From Rhyacophila brunnea (taxonomy: Eukaryota > Arthropoda > Insecta > Trichoptera > Rhyacophilidae): DNA of 64,000 nucleotides. Of the stretch, positions 11,376 to 22,815 are shown piece after piece. The stretch is taken from the NCBI GenBank assembly GCA_022495005.1, contig JAGYXB010001042.1:62001-126000 (forward strand), written 5' to 3'. The notes below the pieces were generated by a model, which searched no databases, was not told where the DNA came from, and saw only the letters and a program-made list of their open reading frames with translations. Position numbers and translations under genes: made by a program. Numbering within the stretch: position 1 is the first letter of the stretch; every line of letters starts with the position of its first letter.

Positions 11376-12885
11376 GGTAAAAATAGGCCAACTTCGTGTC
11401 GGCATTCTTCACTCCAATTACAATATCGCCCAGGAGACACGTGTAAACGATGCGTATTTTGATAAAACCGTACGTTTAATATTACTCCACGTGCCAAATT
11501 GAGCTTAATTACAAAAGGAATAGGTAATTACGAGAGTTGTAATTACCATGAAACCTCTGCATTAAGAATTATCAGATAGGACAAAATAAAAGGAAAGGAA
11601 TACAAGTGCTAATTTCTCTTTGTGATAGGTAGCATGTTAGAATATTGATCTCGTAAAAAATTAAACTATTTGAACCGCTATTTTTTTTTTGTATACTCTG
11701 TCCGATCCTTATAAGATCATTATGGGCACTTCCATATTCGTATTATCTTCATATTCGGGATCATATGAAAAGTTATATTCAATTGACATCCGCGCACACA
11801 TAAAAATGATTTCTGATTTCATAAAGCAGTTTTAAATATTTAACAGTTATCACTGTCTTCCGCATTTACCCCGTCCAACCCTTATAGCTTTTCGTGAGTT
11901 TAATCTCAGACCCCAGGGGTGCATTTCCCATACCCATACACTACGATTATTGAGTCTAACGATGGACAGTTATTGCGAACTGTCGCATCCACAAGTGGTT
12001 ATCGAATGCGCCTACGACCTAAAAACCCCCCTCCTTTATTTGCGCGCCTGTTGATTGATATATTATGTACTATACTTCTCATTACAGTATATTAATATAG
12101 TAAGTTTGTGAGACACTAGTGAGCGAAAGTTTTTCATCACCTCAATAGTGGCGAGGGTTAAAAAACGTACCGTCCTTTTGATGAAACGTGTATTTGAAAA
12201 TAAACCGTTAAACCACCCCGCGATATATTAGCATTTTAAAACGACCCACCCAGTCAAAGCACGTATCACCACAATAAAATCAAAACATCTATAATGGTAG
12301 GTAAGTAGGTACACAGTTGAAACAAAAAGAAAATTTTCAAGCCGTTATGCTTCACAAAATATGTTTTATGTTTTTCCTTTGCAAAATCCATTTGTATGTA
12401 TAGAGATTCAATATTCCAGTTCGAAAAGTCACTGCACTCTCGAAAGACTGACGAAGTAGAAAACATTCCCCCCACAAATAAATCAGCGAATGGGGGAAGA
12501 CGGCGAAAGTTTCATGCACAACTGCAGGCGACCGGAAATGCTATTAGGTATATATTTTCCCAAGCTGACCGGAAACGGGGCGAGTCCACGGTTAATTTAC
12601 CGTCCCTTTTGCATTTCCGCACTGTTTGCCTACTTCATTTAATGCCTAGCAACACAGGACTGGTACAAATACAGAGGGTGGCTTTATTAATTAACAGTGA
12701 ACAAGGTAAACGGAGGGGAAAGGATAGTATATAATACAAACTAGGTAAGTGAGGGTTGATACACTTTAATATAAGTCAGCTGCTACCGTAAGGTGAAGGA
12801 TTCAAATCAAACTACCATCAGAATACAATAATAATAATATTATGCTGGTTATATGGAATCAATGCAGAGAAATCAGATAATAATA
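11376..12885. other. 1.5-kb stretch without recognised repeats
   Basis: Includes a 112-codon plus frame (12,396-12,734) rich in Arg/Lys with no domain I recognise. The part from about 12,460 to 12,640 is less AT-rich than its flanks, so low-copy regulatory or exonic sequence is possible but unsupported. Confidence 0.35.
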
Positions 12886-13300
12886 TAATAATTACAAGAT
12901 AAAAAGAACATTTTTATATAAAACGTTTTTAAATTTTCTGTTGAACCACGTAAACTTGACTTAACTAGCTTAAACGATCAAAAAAAAATTGTACTTGACA
13001 TGTCATATTGATTTCCATAGTAACGCAGGTATATATTAATAATTTAGTTGCTAGGAAACCGGACCTCTAGCAACCAATAATGGTGTCGAAATAACTATTC
13101 ATACAAAACAGAATTAATTGAAAATGATTTCAAGTCTACTTGATGTCTAAAAGTATTTAAAAAATGCATTGGCAACGTGTTCCGATATATTCTAAAAGTT
13201 TCAAATGTCTGGCTAGTCGGGAAGTTAGTTAAAAATCGATTGCAAGATTTGTACCGGACAAATAAGAATACGAGCTAAGAAAAACGTTGTAAAATAATAT
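12886..13300 (+). repeat. Unclassified repeat U1, copy 2
   Basis: Same motif order as the other U1 copies, here with GTTGCTAGG and CTAGCAACC forming a short central inverted repeat. Confidence 0.7.
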
Positions 13301-13811
13301 TATTTCATATTATTTAATATCGTGGGTTAGACTGGACAAGTCATAAATTTAAGTCAAAATAATAGGAAAATTATAAGCAATTCTAAGCCCTCGGGTTCTC
13401 GTTATAGGCACTGAAAAAGAAAAGAAAAACACCATAGTGTCATTTTTCAACGATAATACAGTTGGCGTACGTCTCTGAAATGAATAATATGGCCAAACGA
13501 ATAATTTCATATAAAATTATGTTAATTTTTTTTAAAGGCCATCCAATAGTCGCAGAAATGAAGGCACGATATCATAATAAAGATTTTGCGTCTACTCAAT
13601 CTATACTAATCGCAGTTGGTTATCATTATTTTCGTTCTGGGTCACGTCATATTCAATGGAATGCTTTCTTTTTTTAGTGGCAAGGATACAGGGCTGGAAA
13701 AAATCACGTGAATGAATGAATACGTTTGATGCAAATTGTAATAATTTATGTACCTACTATCATCAGTGAATCAAAAAACCAAATAATACTTAATATAGTA
13801 TCGTGATACTC
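13301..13811. other. AT-rich non-coding stretch
   Basis: A 71-codon plus frame (13,462-13,677) has no recognisable features. Confidence 0.45.
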
Positions 13812-13957
13812 CCATCACGATGGCCGAGCGGCTAACGCGCCGGCTTATGTCGTGGGTCTCAGGTTCGAATCCTGGGGTTGGAAAATATACATAGGTACCT
13901 ACTGTTTTCACTGTGTGTTTGTAGTCAGAGTATAGACCTAATAGGTTGAGCAAATAC
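13812..13957 (+). mobile_element. SINE-2, 3'-truncated copy
   Basis: tRNA-like head: GATGGCCGAGCGGCTAACGC (A-box region) and GGTTCGAATCC (B box, about 13,862-13,872). The body GACCTAATAGGTTGAGCAA is shared with the copies at 22,816, 33,876 and 34,314. It breaks off after GAGCAA and joins a TTAA-2 element end. Confidence 0.8.
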
Positions 13958-14011
13958 TCTGAAAATACCATAAAACCACCATTTTTACCTACGTGGCGCA
14001 CGTGGGCCGTT
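13958..14011. mobile_element. TTAA-2 element, terminal fragment
   Basis: TACTCTGAAAATACCATAAA through CACGTGGGCCGTTAA matches the right terminus of the TTAA-2 element at 38,206-38,613. Confidence 0.65.
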
Positions 14012-14510
14012 AATGTAACATAAATAAAAATAAAAAAAATACGCTAACCAGATTCGGGCCGTTTCCAAGTCCTTTCGTAGATATACTCTTAAAGGTATCC
14101 GACAATTGAAGAAGTTACTTACCTGAAACGAAAGGAAAACAAGTATTAGTCAGGTTCTGAGGCTCGGTGGATAAGATGCCGTGTGGAGTGATACAGAGAC
14201 TGATATACTGACAGTATTATGATAGTGTGAGCCAGGGAACTCAGAAATAATGGGAACTGAAATACCTAACTAACTACTCGAGTAAGGAAGAACCGGGATA
14301 AACTTAAACACGTGTCAACAACACGTCATACTTCGAATACTGACAACTTACTGCTCTCGGTTTACGCATTGACGGTCATTTAATATTGGTGTAGTACACT
14401 ATTGCACGTGCATAATGCGTGTTTAATGTTCGTAGGACAGTCACACATTCAAAATCCAGCATCAAAATGTAGCGTATTGAATAATATAGTCTATCGGAAT
14501 TTTATTTATT
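14012..14510 (+). repeat. Unclassified repeat U2, copy 1
   Basis: Shares ATACGCTAACCAGA, CTTTCGTAGATATACTCTTA, GAACTCAGAAATAATG, CATTCAAAA.CC.GCATCAA and other blocks with 60,404-60,800, and a shorter version with 35,393-35,645. Non-coding. Confidence 0.65.
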
Positions 14511-15200
14511 ATCTGTTGTGTTTATGAACTTCTGAAAATTTAATAACTAAAACTAAACGAATGCAAACTCTATAAAATATTTCAGACGTCAGAAGAATCA
14601 CATTTTGTTTCTACGCGTCAAAATGTCGCGAAATTGGGCATTTCAATAATTGGCAAAAAACGCAAGAATTTTTACTATGCTTCACGTCTGCGACCGATTC
14701 ATTATAGAATATAATCTGCCCTTCGCCGATGATGAGAAATCTTGTAGAAATCAGTAATTATTACAAAAGTAATAAGCAGATAAACTTGTCGAAGAAATAT
14801 TATTGCCCATCGAGTTCATCGATTGGCACTCGCTTTCGCTTGATTCGCTACGATTCCAACAATCCAGCGTATGATATTGAAACGAGAAATGGCCACAACA
14901 TTGCGTTGACAACACGAAGAGTTTATTTTTTATGATCCGACGAAGATGCTTAATAACTCAAGTACGTATCTAGTATACGACAGTTAAAAAAAAACTAGTT
15001 TCACGTTGAGCATTAGAATTATATTGTTTTACCCACTGCATTTATTATCTAAATTAAATATGTACTTATGGAATAGCGTATAATGTAGTTACAGTTTTAT
15101 TTAATAACGTAATATGCACACTTGCATCTAACAGGAACATTAAAAATTTACCGATTGTGACATTCTCGACTTAGGTACGTTGTTTTACCGAAAGAATATT
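14511..15200. other. Low-copy non-coding stretch
   Basis: The 68-codon plus frame at 14,729-14,935 is slightly less AT-rich than its surroundings but matches nothing I know. Confidence 0.4.
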
Positions 15201-15456
15201 TCGTCACTGTTCTGGCAGAAGACACTAATTCGAAAAATTACATATTGAATTAGTTAGACCAAAATGTTCCTTATTTCAAACTTTATCGTCTGGAAACCTT
15301 CTTAATAAATAAACAGTCTTTATTTTAAAGTCATCCTTTTTACGATTACTTAATAAACTCACATGATAGACCATTTCAAACATTTTAATAACTTCAAAGT
15401 CAAATTACTCAAAACTAGTATTCTCCAGTTAGTGTGTTCTGCCAGAACAGAGACGA
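15201..15456. mobile_element. TA-1 MITE, copy 1
   Basis: About 256 bp. Left end TCGTCACTGTTCTGGCAGAA; right end TTCTGCCAGAACAGAGACGA. Flanks here are TT/TT; in the copies at 21,956 and 54,207 they are TA/TA, as expected for Tc1/mariner-type insertion. Non-coding. Confidence 0.85.
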
Positions 15457-15518
15457 TTTATATTATCGTATGAAACGAAAGAGTTTGGACTATAATTACT
15501 AGATAGAGCGCTATATGC

Positions 15519-15836
15519 TTAAGGCGATACTTCAGTAAAACGGCAAATAATTTTCAACTATAGACGCGACGAAATTTTGGACTCGCTGGTAGTCTGAGAG
15601 CGAACGTCGAGGTGTATTAATTCTTAAATCGTGTAAAGATGACTAAAAACGTTACCCATTTACTTTAAAAAGAAAACATGTCAATGAATAGATATATTAT
15701 TATTGTTACTAATAGAATAATAAACATTAAATGGACACATGTTGGATTTATATGACAAATTATATTTCGGTCGCGTCATTTGCACCCGCGACCCGCAATC
15801 CGCGCATCGCCTACCTCAACTGAGGTATAGCCTTCA
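15519..15836. mobile_element. TTAA-1 MITE
   Basis: Begins TTAAGGCGATACTTCAGT; ends ACTGAGGTATAGCCTTCA (TTAA mutated to TTCA). Opposite orientation to the 911 copy. Confidence 0.85.
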
Positions 15837-16129
15837 CGACGATATCACAGAAACCAAAGAAGAAATTTCGAAGCTGTCAAGTTATTTTCCGGCTCACATA
15901 ATATAATAATATTGTTATAAATAATGAAGTAAAAACGCAGTTTTGACAATAACAAGCGACATCGTGAAAAGGCGCGTTCACTCGAACATAATATATTTAC
16001 GTGCATCACATTATTCTGAGCTTAGTACAGTACGATTTTGATGGACGGGAACGCGAGATCAGATGTTTAATAATTGACGTTCCATTCATTTCGTAGTAAA
16101 TACGTGTTTACGAATAAAACTGCATTCAT

Positions 16130-16387
16130 TCAAATTTTTATATATGCTTTTCTTTTCTTTTATATTTTATACTTTAATATGTTATATATCTCTGTACTTT
16201 TTTTCTTTAACTTTTTACTTTAACACATATTTTAATATTCTTTATATTTTATATTTTCTTTATGTTTACAATACTGTGCTTAACTGTAAATTATGTAAAT
16301 GAAATATGAATAATGTAATACTTAAGTAATAACCCTTGTACGAAAAAGCAAGGAATTCAATAAACGAATTTAAAAAAAAAAAAAAAA
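16130..16387 (+). mobile_element. LINE-like 3' tail with poly-A
   Basis: T-rich AT sequence ending in AATAAA (about 16,358) and a poly-A run, so probably a retroelement 3' UTR. It contains a CCTTG-N10-CAAGG hairpin (16,334-16,353) identical to the one in SINE-1, suggesting this element family could mobilise SINE-1. Confidence 0.5.
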
Positions 16388-16660
16388 CCTGAGGTTACGC
16401 CAATCCGTTCGGGGTGCTAGCCAGGCGAGGAAATCCGTCGCGGATCGCGGAAACTAACTAAGCGTCGCGACGCCCGCTTTGCCCAGGCGCCCAACCCTCA
16501 CAAGTGCACCGGTTTTCCGGCCAGTTGCGTGCCAACAGCCACCGATTCAGAAGCGCTCGCGATCTATGAACACGGCGAGGGCTTTGTCAAGCGGGCTGGG
16601 GCTAAGCCGCTTAGCTCCTCGCGCACAACAAGTATCCGGGCACAATGCCCTCTAATGTTT
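16388..16660. other. GC-rich island, probable retroelement fragment
   Basis: About 270 bp of far higher GC than the rest of the window (for example CGCTTTGCCCAGGCGCCCAA), abutting the poly-A tail. No long open frame. It could be the older target sequence or part of another LINE; I cannot tell which. Confidence 0.35.
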
Positions 16661-16909
16661 CCCTATAACTTCTAGCAACTTTTACCCCTACTCAGATGTT
16701 TGACAGGGTATCGATTGCGAAATAGCGTGTGCTCGATTTATGACGAAGTTACGTGTACTAGACTAAAGTTATTTGTTCTAAACCTATGAATAGAACATAG
16801 AGCAAGTTTAAAAGTTATACAGAGAAGATTTACACACCGATGTCCGCATTACAATATTAATATGTTGTCAATCAAAGCAAATCATAAATTTATGTAATAA
16901 TACGTAGAT

Positions 16910-17083
16910 ATATCTTCTTCTTCCGTCGCCGTTCCTTGCCGTCCTCCAGCCGGAACGGTCCTCCGCACGTCTTTTCCAGTTCATGATTTTCAGCAGCTGG
17001 TTGGCATCTTTTGTAATGTTGTCACCCCATTGTGTGCGTGGCTTTCCCACTGGCCTTTTCCATCCTGGGTTTCCTTCCAATAT
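16910..17083 (-). pseudogene. RTE-like LINE ORF2, C-terminal fragment
   Basis: The minus frame contains GKPRTQWGDNITKDA, then WKRRAEDRSGWR, matching the GRP.TRW.DDI..A...W...A.DR..WR tail of insect RTE-like LINEs. About 58 codons remain. A (TA)n run (17,080-17,093) marks the 5' break. Confidence 0.7.
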
Positions 17084-17202
17084 ATATATATATAGGGGTA
17101 ATTTGGACGTAGCACACTATTCTGTCCAGACCATTGTCATTTCATCTGCTGTGACGAAAAGTTGGTTTTGCCAATATATATAATTCTATAAAGTCTTGTA
17201 AC

Positions 17203-18012
17203 CAGTGGCAAGGAGTGGAGGTAGGCTATTAAGATTCGACATACAAAGTGCACACTAAGGTTTGTCAGTCATATTATTTATGCTTTAACGGCTGGTTAGC
17301 TTTTAAGATTCAATGAAACCCTCCCTAAATCAAACCATAATAGATTAGTTACGTATGTTATGGGCGATCCAGGGGCGATCCGACAAAAATAGTGCACTCT
17401 TTTTGGTCACACTTATTTGTTTTCGTTGAATTAAGAATACATAATATTACAAATCATCACTGTTCTGGCTGAAGACACTAATTCGAAAAAATGACATATT
17501 GAGTTAGTACCAAAATGTTCCTCATTTCAAACTTTACCGTCTGGAAACCTTCTTAATAAATAAACAGGCTTTATTTTAAAGTCATCCTTTCTACGATTAC
17601 TTAATAAACTCACATGATAGACCATTTCAAACATTTTAACAACTTCAAAGTCAAATTACTCAAAACTAGTATTCTCCTGTTAGTGTGTTCTGCCAGAACA
17701 GAGACGATTAATGGTGTTGGTTAGTTGTTTTTTTTAATAAAAATCATTAAGCCCTCCCATGCCAAACCATAATTGATCAAAAATATTCTTTTATCTATAA
17801 AATATCAAAAATTATGCCATCAAATCATACAATATTTGTTTTAGTATTATGTAGTATGGGATGGATTACGTAGTGTTTGATTGTATTTAAAAAAAAAAAC
17901 TAACAAACACTATTTATACATTGTAGTCTACGTTCAAAATACGTTTCTGACAAAGTTTAGTTTGCACTATTTATGTTGGATCTTAACAGCCTATCTCCAC
18001 CCTTAGCCACTG
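17203..18012. mobile_element. hAT-1 MITE interrupted by a TA-1 MITE
   Basis: Left CAGTGGCAAGGAGTGGAGGT, right CTATCTCCACCCTTAGCCACTG less two leading bases. Internal GGTTAG and AAGCCCT blocks match the 47,431 copy. The 17,454-17,707 segment is foreign. Confidence 0.8.
17454..17707. mobile_element. TA-1 MITE, copy 2 (nested)
   Basis: Begins TCATCACTGTTCTGGCTGAA and ends CTGCCAGAACAGAGACGA. Nearly identical to the other three copies. It inserted into hAT-1 sequence, so it is younger than that element. Confidence 0.85.
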
Positions 18013-18311
18013 AGACGTATTATCGGAGGCAGGGTCCAAGCGAAGACTTAATACAAACATTCCGTCGACGTCGACCGGGTGCCAGAGACAAATTGAAATT
18101 ACGTCCCACACATACATAAAATGAACCATTCATTTGAAACCAGCTGAAAGTTTTTTTTTACTTTAATCGCATTAAGTACTTAGACGGACGTCTACAGTTG
18201 AATTTTCAATTTCTTTCAGAGAAAGGGCACCATTTTTTTTAAATTTATAATAAATTATATCTAACGATTATTTATTTCTTCACAATATGCTTTCGTTTCA
18301 CACTACAGTTT

Positions 18312-18831
18312 TAAGGCATACAGTCCATTGACGCAGCGAGTGCGGCGCTCGCGCAAAATTTCTACAAGTGGCGCGTAAATCATCGAAAATACAACGTAAT
18401 CAAATACGCCAGCGCAAACTGGATTTGACGATGCCTTGTGCCCCGCCTGCCGCATGAGTCACCGTTTTTCGCTTCTCAGCTATACGATTTAACGAAAATA
18501 CAACGGAGTCCATTCATTGAACACAGCAAGCAAAATCACGCTGCTCGAAGCGTCGTCGATAAGACGGGCGAGAAGCCATTATTAAGAACAATGTACGCTT
18601 TGTTTAGTTATTGCGTGTCCGATATTTAATTACAAGCCCCGAGAAATAATATAATATTTTTATTGCTTTGTTATGAGAGGCGCTGTAATAATAATTATTT
18701 TGTGCTTCTTGGGCCCCTTATTACATAGGTGAAGGGTAATGCGCGGCAAGAAGCGTGTGATTATGGTTATGAATATACGCTTCTTACGCCGACTTCGCCC
18801 TCTTGTCCGTCTTGGTGGGCTTTATACCTAA
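18312..18831. mobile_element. TTA-1 MITE (Harbinger-like), copy 2
   Basis: Reverse orientation relative to 8498-9016. Left TAAGGCATACAGTCCA, right TGGGCTTTATACCTAA. TAA flanks. Confidence 0.75.
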
Positions 18832-18832
18832 T

Positions 18833-18976
18833 GCCGGGTCCACACCGAAAACAAGTCGCGCGACAACTCATTAAATTTTACGATAAGCATGATAATTATA
18901 GTAAAATTTCTTAAGCAATTATGATAATTATCGTAAAATTTAACGAGTTGTCGCGCGACTTGTTGCCGGTGTGGCC
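18833..18976. mobile_element. Small palindromic MITE abutting TTA-1
   Basis: Arms of about 60 bp: GCCGGGTCCACACCGAAAAC...ACAAGTCGCGCGACAACTC on the left and its imperfect complement (GAGTTGTCGCGCGACTTGTT...GGTGTGGCC) on the right. Folds into a hairpin of about 144 bp. It directly follows the TTA-1 end, so insertion order is unclear. Confidence 0.65.
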
Positions 18977-19152
18977 GCACTTTAAGAGTGCATATTGTGT
19001 TATATTGTAATTAATACAATGTATTTCCAAGAAGAATTGACAGCTAACACTATAAAAGAAAAAAGGCATATACCTATACGCACTTCGTGACCTCAATGCT
19101 ACAACCAGATAACTCTAATTTTGTCGGGAAAATGAAATTTAAACTTTACTCG

Positions 19153-19544
19153 ATTAAGAGCGTACCTACATATTAAGTGAAACGGCAAATAATTTTCAAC
19201 TGAATGTGGAACGAAATTATGGCCGTGTTGCCATTCGGAGAGCGATAGTGGAGGTGTCTGCGCGTCGATTCGTTTTGTCATGGGGTCGGATGAAAATATT
19301 CTTAAATCGTGTAAAGATGACTAAAAAACTTTACGTGTGTACTTAAAAAAGAAAACATGTCAATGAATATACTATTATTATTACGAATATAATAATAAAC
19401 ATAACATAAAAAGGACGCATGTTGAACTTTTATGACAAATTATATATTCGTTCGGCTTGCGTCATTTGCACCCGCGACCCGCAATCCGCGCATCGCCTAG
19501 CCACGATCTTTTTAGACCATGCCTCAGCTGAGGTATAGCCTTAA
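19153..19544. mobile_element. TTAA-1 MITE, left end diverged
   Basis: The right end ACTGAGG-type terminus AGCTGAGGTATAGCCTTAA is intact. The left end is altered (TTAAGAGCGTACCTACA...GTGAAACGGC). The body AAATCGTGTAAAGATGAC matches the other copies. Confidence 0.8.
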
Positions 19545-19755
19545 CATAAATCTAGGCTGTAATCATTATTCAAAATAAAATTGGAAAATTGTGCTTGTCT
19601 AATTGGGTACAATTAAATAATGTTCAATTGTATGAAAAAAAAATGAAAATATATTATTTTATTTATTTAATGGATTTATGTCATGAAGTCATCCAATCTT
19701 TCATAACACAAAATTAATACACATCACATTAACTTCTTACTTATCTAGTTTTTTA

Positions 19756-20008
19756 ATTTTGTATATAAGGAAATGTAGAATCATAACCAATAGCTGTGAA
19801 TCGCAACTCTGCGATGAATGTCATGTTTCAGAGGACATTGTACATATATCACTACAATGCCCTAAATATGAACTTCACAGAGTATAGCTGCGAATTGCGG
19901 ATATCTATGAGAATGTCGACGAATTGAAGGGTGTCCTGGTGGTGGGTAAGACGGAAGAGCTAGGCAAAATTGTAAAGTTATTTAACAGAATAGGAGTGAG
20001 GACCTGAT
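19756..20008 (+). pseudogene. LINE ORF2 C-terminal fragment (Jockey/R1/I-like)
   Basis: The frame begins CRIITNSCESQLCDECHVSE, then DIVHISLQCPKYELHRV, stop, LRIADIYENVDELKGVL... The C-x-x-C...H...C zinc-binding tail followed by a Leu-rich end is typical of LINE ORF2 proteins of the Jockey, R1 and I groups after the RT/RNase H region. One in-frame stop and 5' truncation make it dead. The exact clade cannot be fixed without a search. Confidence 0.65.
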
Positions 20009-20640
20009 CGACGGATCCCCTTCTAGAAGAGAAGACGCGATATGACAGCGAGTCGCAGTCAAAGTCTCGGTAAAATCACAAAAAAAAAAATCAATAGCTG
20101 TCTCAAAAACAGTGAAAATCAAGTTATCTAGTGTAGTATTGAGACGACGACTTGTTACAAGGTACTTTTTATAACAATAAATCTTTATATTACGAAAAAT
20201 TGGAACATTCCAATGAAAGGAGGATGTTATTATTAAATTTAAATAAGAAAGGGGCGTCTGGCCAACGAGGTACAATTCAAGAATTATGTCACATATTTGC
20301 AGAAACAAGAATGGCATATTTTGTTAAGTCAGGACGTTTGCTATTATGGGCGCGCCACTTCGAGAATGGAGTAATCTTAGCCGCCAAAAATATTAATGAC
20401 AACGAACCCGGGAGATGAAGAAAATTGGAAAACCATAATTGAAATGGATTAACTGGCAAACTGGGTATAAAAGACTGGAGATCGATCAAAATACCTGATA
20501 CATGGTTACGTGTAAATCGTACGTAAAACATTTCACCGTGGCACAGTTCGTCGTGAGCTTTCTTATCGGAAAGAGATGACCGTATACTATACACTATACA
20601 GTATACATTAATTCAATTTGCATAGCTGATTTTGGCAAAA
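20009..20640. other. Unrecognised stretch with overlapping short frames
   Basis: An 88-codon plus frame (20,152-20,418) and 101- and 111-codon minus frames overlap. None has recognisable motifs. It could be the rest of an old retroelement. Confidence 0.35.
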
Positions 20641-20654
20641 TTCATAAATTCGAG

Positions 20655-20735
20655 TATGAAAACCTAACTTAACCTTACAAATAATCCAGTATATCGCCTA
20701 TTTTCAAAATCTGTTTGCTGCTGGCTTCCTGTAAA
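20655..20735. repeat. Diverged half of the TTAGG-cored palindrome family
   Basis: AACCTAACTTAACCTTACAAATAATCCAGT..ATCGCCTATTTTCAAAAT (split here by one gap) parallels the right arm and core edge of the element at 23,857-24,065, including the telomere-like CCTAA end. This shows a dispersed family. Confidence 0.6.
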
Positions 20736-20754
20736 GTGTAAACCGACAAGAACC

Positions 20755-20960
20755 GTGTTTTATTTAGACATGGTTTTTATGTCAGTACTATACTGACGAC
20801 TCAAAGAGGTTGGACATATTATATTTCCGATACAAAATTTCACGATGAAGTGTGATACTGCGAATTGCATACGTACAAGTTTCCGGATACGGCTGATACA
20901 CGCACCGGGATATAGAGCCAATGATGATTGTATTTTTGTAAACTGACAAAGAAAAACAAT
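20755..20960 (+). repeat. Unclassified repeat U3, copy 1
   Basis: Around 20,841-20,885 it shares CGATGAA.TGTGATAC.GC and GCATACG.ACAA with 34,865-34,905. The rest is diverged. Confidence 0.4.
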
Positions 20961-21209
20961 CAAATAATGCATAAAACTTTGGATGTAATATTATTATTAC
21001 TCCATTTTCGTTGAGCTGGTTTAATCACGATGTGACATTATTTTTTAAATATTTTTTTTATATACATAGTACATAGATAAGTTAAGTAGATATACTAATA
21101 TATTATATTGTTCATTTATATTAGATTGCATAGTTTACAGCTTAACAGCTAAATGTTTAATATATTTTTTTATAAATTACATCCACAATCCTCACGATAA
21201 GGTTTTCAA

Positions 21210-21381
21210 ACAGTTCCTTTTTTATGAGAAATATATAGATATTAGCCACTTCCTCAATCTATTAGATTCATGCTCTGAATCAAAATACAAATTGAAAATA
21301 ACAACATATGATGTTAACAGACCCGAGATTCCAACTCGACTTCAAAAGCCGACACTTTACCGTTCGACCATCGTGGGCCGT
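21210..21381 (-). mobile_element. SINE-2, diverged minus-strand copy
   Basis: Reverse complement begins GCCCACGATGGTCGAACGG (A-box region) and contains AGTTGGAATCTCGGGTCTG, a mutated B box, then the AGATT..TAG.TTGAG body shared with other SINE-2 copies. Confidence 0.6.
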
Positions 21382-21408
21382 TCTATATGTATATATATTT
21401 TTTTTTCA

Positions 21409-21876
21409 GCCGGGGTCGATCCACGGCTGGATGAAGGCCTCTCCCAGCTCCCCTACTCTTCTCGGTTCCTCGTTTTTCTCTGTCACGTACTTCCACCAAA
21501 CCTGACAAGTTCGTCAATCCAGCGGGTTTTAGGGTGCCCTTGTGGCCGCTTAGTGCCCCTCGGGTACCACTGAATGACTGCATTCTTCCAGCGGCCGTCC
21601 GTTCGCCGTGCGATATTCCGGCCCACCGCCATTTCATCAATTTGGTGATCTTGTTTGCTTTCTGATCCATTGGTTTCTTCTGCGGTCCTTTATTACGCGT
21701 TATGCCCAACATGCATCTTTCCAAGCCACGTTGCGCAACTCTCAATTTCTGGATCTCTCATGTGTTGAGAGTCCATGTTTCGCAAGCATACGTTAGCACT
21801 GGTAGCACACATTGGTTTAGCACTTTACGCTTCAGGCATATTGGAAGGTCGCTCTTGAAGATATATACCTCTAAAA
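21409..21876 (-). pseudogene. RTE-like LINE ORF2, C-terminal region
   Basis: Reading down from 21,876: FKSDLPICLKRKVLNQCVLP, VLTYACETWTLNT, stop, RVAQRGLERCMLGITRN, MKWRWAG, then frameshifted GRM...GT and a terminal RGLHPAVD. The motif order matches the post-RT tail of insect RTE-like LINEs, and the 3' end carries the CCAC.GCTGGATGAAGGCCT block found in all related fragments here. At least one stop and two frameshifts. 5'-truncated before the RT core. Confidence 0.8.
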
Positions 21877-21955
21877 TTAAAATATATTTACCAATAGAAA
21901 GCTCCGACGTAACTTGCCTTATTTTAAAATACACGTAGTCATTACATCGGTGATA

Positions 21956-22220
21956 TCGTCACTGTTCTGGCAGAAGACACTATTTCGAAAAAATGACATA
22001 TTGAGTTAGTTATACCAAAATGTTCCTTATTTCAAACTTTACCGTCTGGAAACCTTCTCAATAAATAAACAGTCTTTATTTTAAAGTCATTCTTTTTACG
22101 ATTACTTAATAAACTCACATGATACAGTGATAGACCATTTCAAACATTTTAACAACTTCAAAGTCAAATTACTCAAAACTAATATTCTCCAGTTAGTGTG
22201 TTCTGCCAGAACAGAGACGA
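21956..22220. mobile_element. TA-1 MITE, copy 3, with TA duplication
   Basis: TA at 21,954-21,955 and 22,221-22,222 brackets TCGTCACTG...CAGAGACGA. It carries an 8-bp insertion (ACAGTGAT-like) relative to the other copies near 22,124. Confidence 0.88.
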
Positions 22221-22222
22221 TA

Positions 22223-22815
22223 TTACATAATAATATAATCGACGAAGACGAGACCCTCACTGCCTATTGTGCTCTGTTATTTAAAATCAAGTTATTCAGA
22301 AACTTACAAAAAAAATTAAGCTTTTAAGTTCAGTGCTGATAAAGCAGCTCAATGGCGCATGCCAAAATAGAAACCGTGGGTACATTTAAAATATTTATAT
22401 TAAAACAGAAGTAAAGTAGGTAGCGCTAGGTGTATATAAATCATTCATTATACTATTACAGAATCATTCGTGTTACAGTGTACCTTTTCCATCCGACCCA
22501 AAAGTTAAAGTTAACCCATTGGCGCTCGAATTGCTCTCGCGATATTACGCATGACCTACTTCGGAGGCCCCTCTCTTTCAGAGCGACTTTTCACGCGACG
22601 TATCAGTTTCCAGGGCTTTTACAAAACGATAATAGATTCGAAAACCGTTGACTTACTTTCCACTGTAGAATAAAAGGCTACTTCCTGCAACAGCAGCCTT
22701 TAGAAAAAGGTCGATAGAAATACCTAAATGCTAGGTTAACTTTGGTGGATAATATAAATATAAATTAGGGTAAAATTTAATTATAATAATTAATTCTAAT
22801 TAGGGTAAAATACAC
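22223..22815. other. Low-copy non-coding stretch
   Basis: About 22,500-22,640 is somewhat GC-richer. The short frames (up to 73 codons) are unconvincing. Confidence 0.4.

Noticed and set aside
12396..12734. 112-codon plus frame as a gene
   Set aside because: Open length is not remarkable for locally GC-richer DNA, no domain seen, overlaps a minus frame; kept only as an unexplained stretch.
13815..13881. tRNA gene candidates at 13,815, 22,816, 33,876, 34,480 and 39,384
   Set aside because: B boxes are good but acceptor ends do not pair and each is followed by a SINE body; they are SINE heads.
22127..22327. Conserved protein MIDHFKHFNNF... also at 54,370
   Set aside because: Both lie in the TA-1 MITE; similarity is DNA repeat identity, and the frames diverge immediately outside it.
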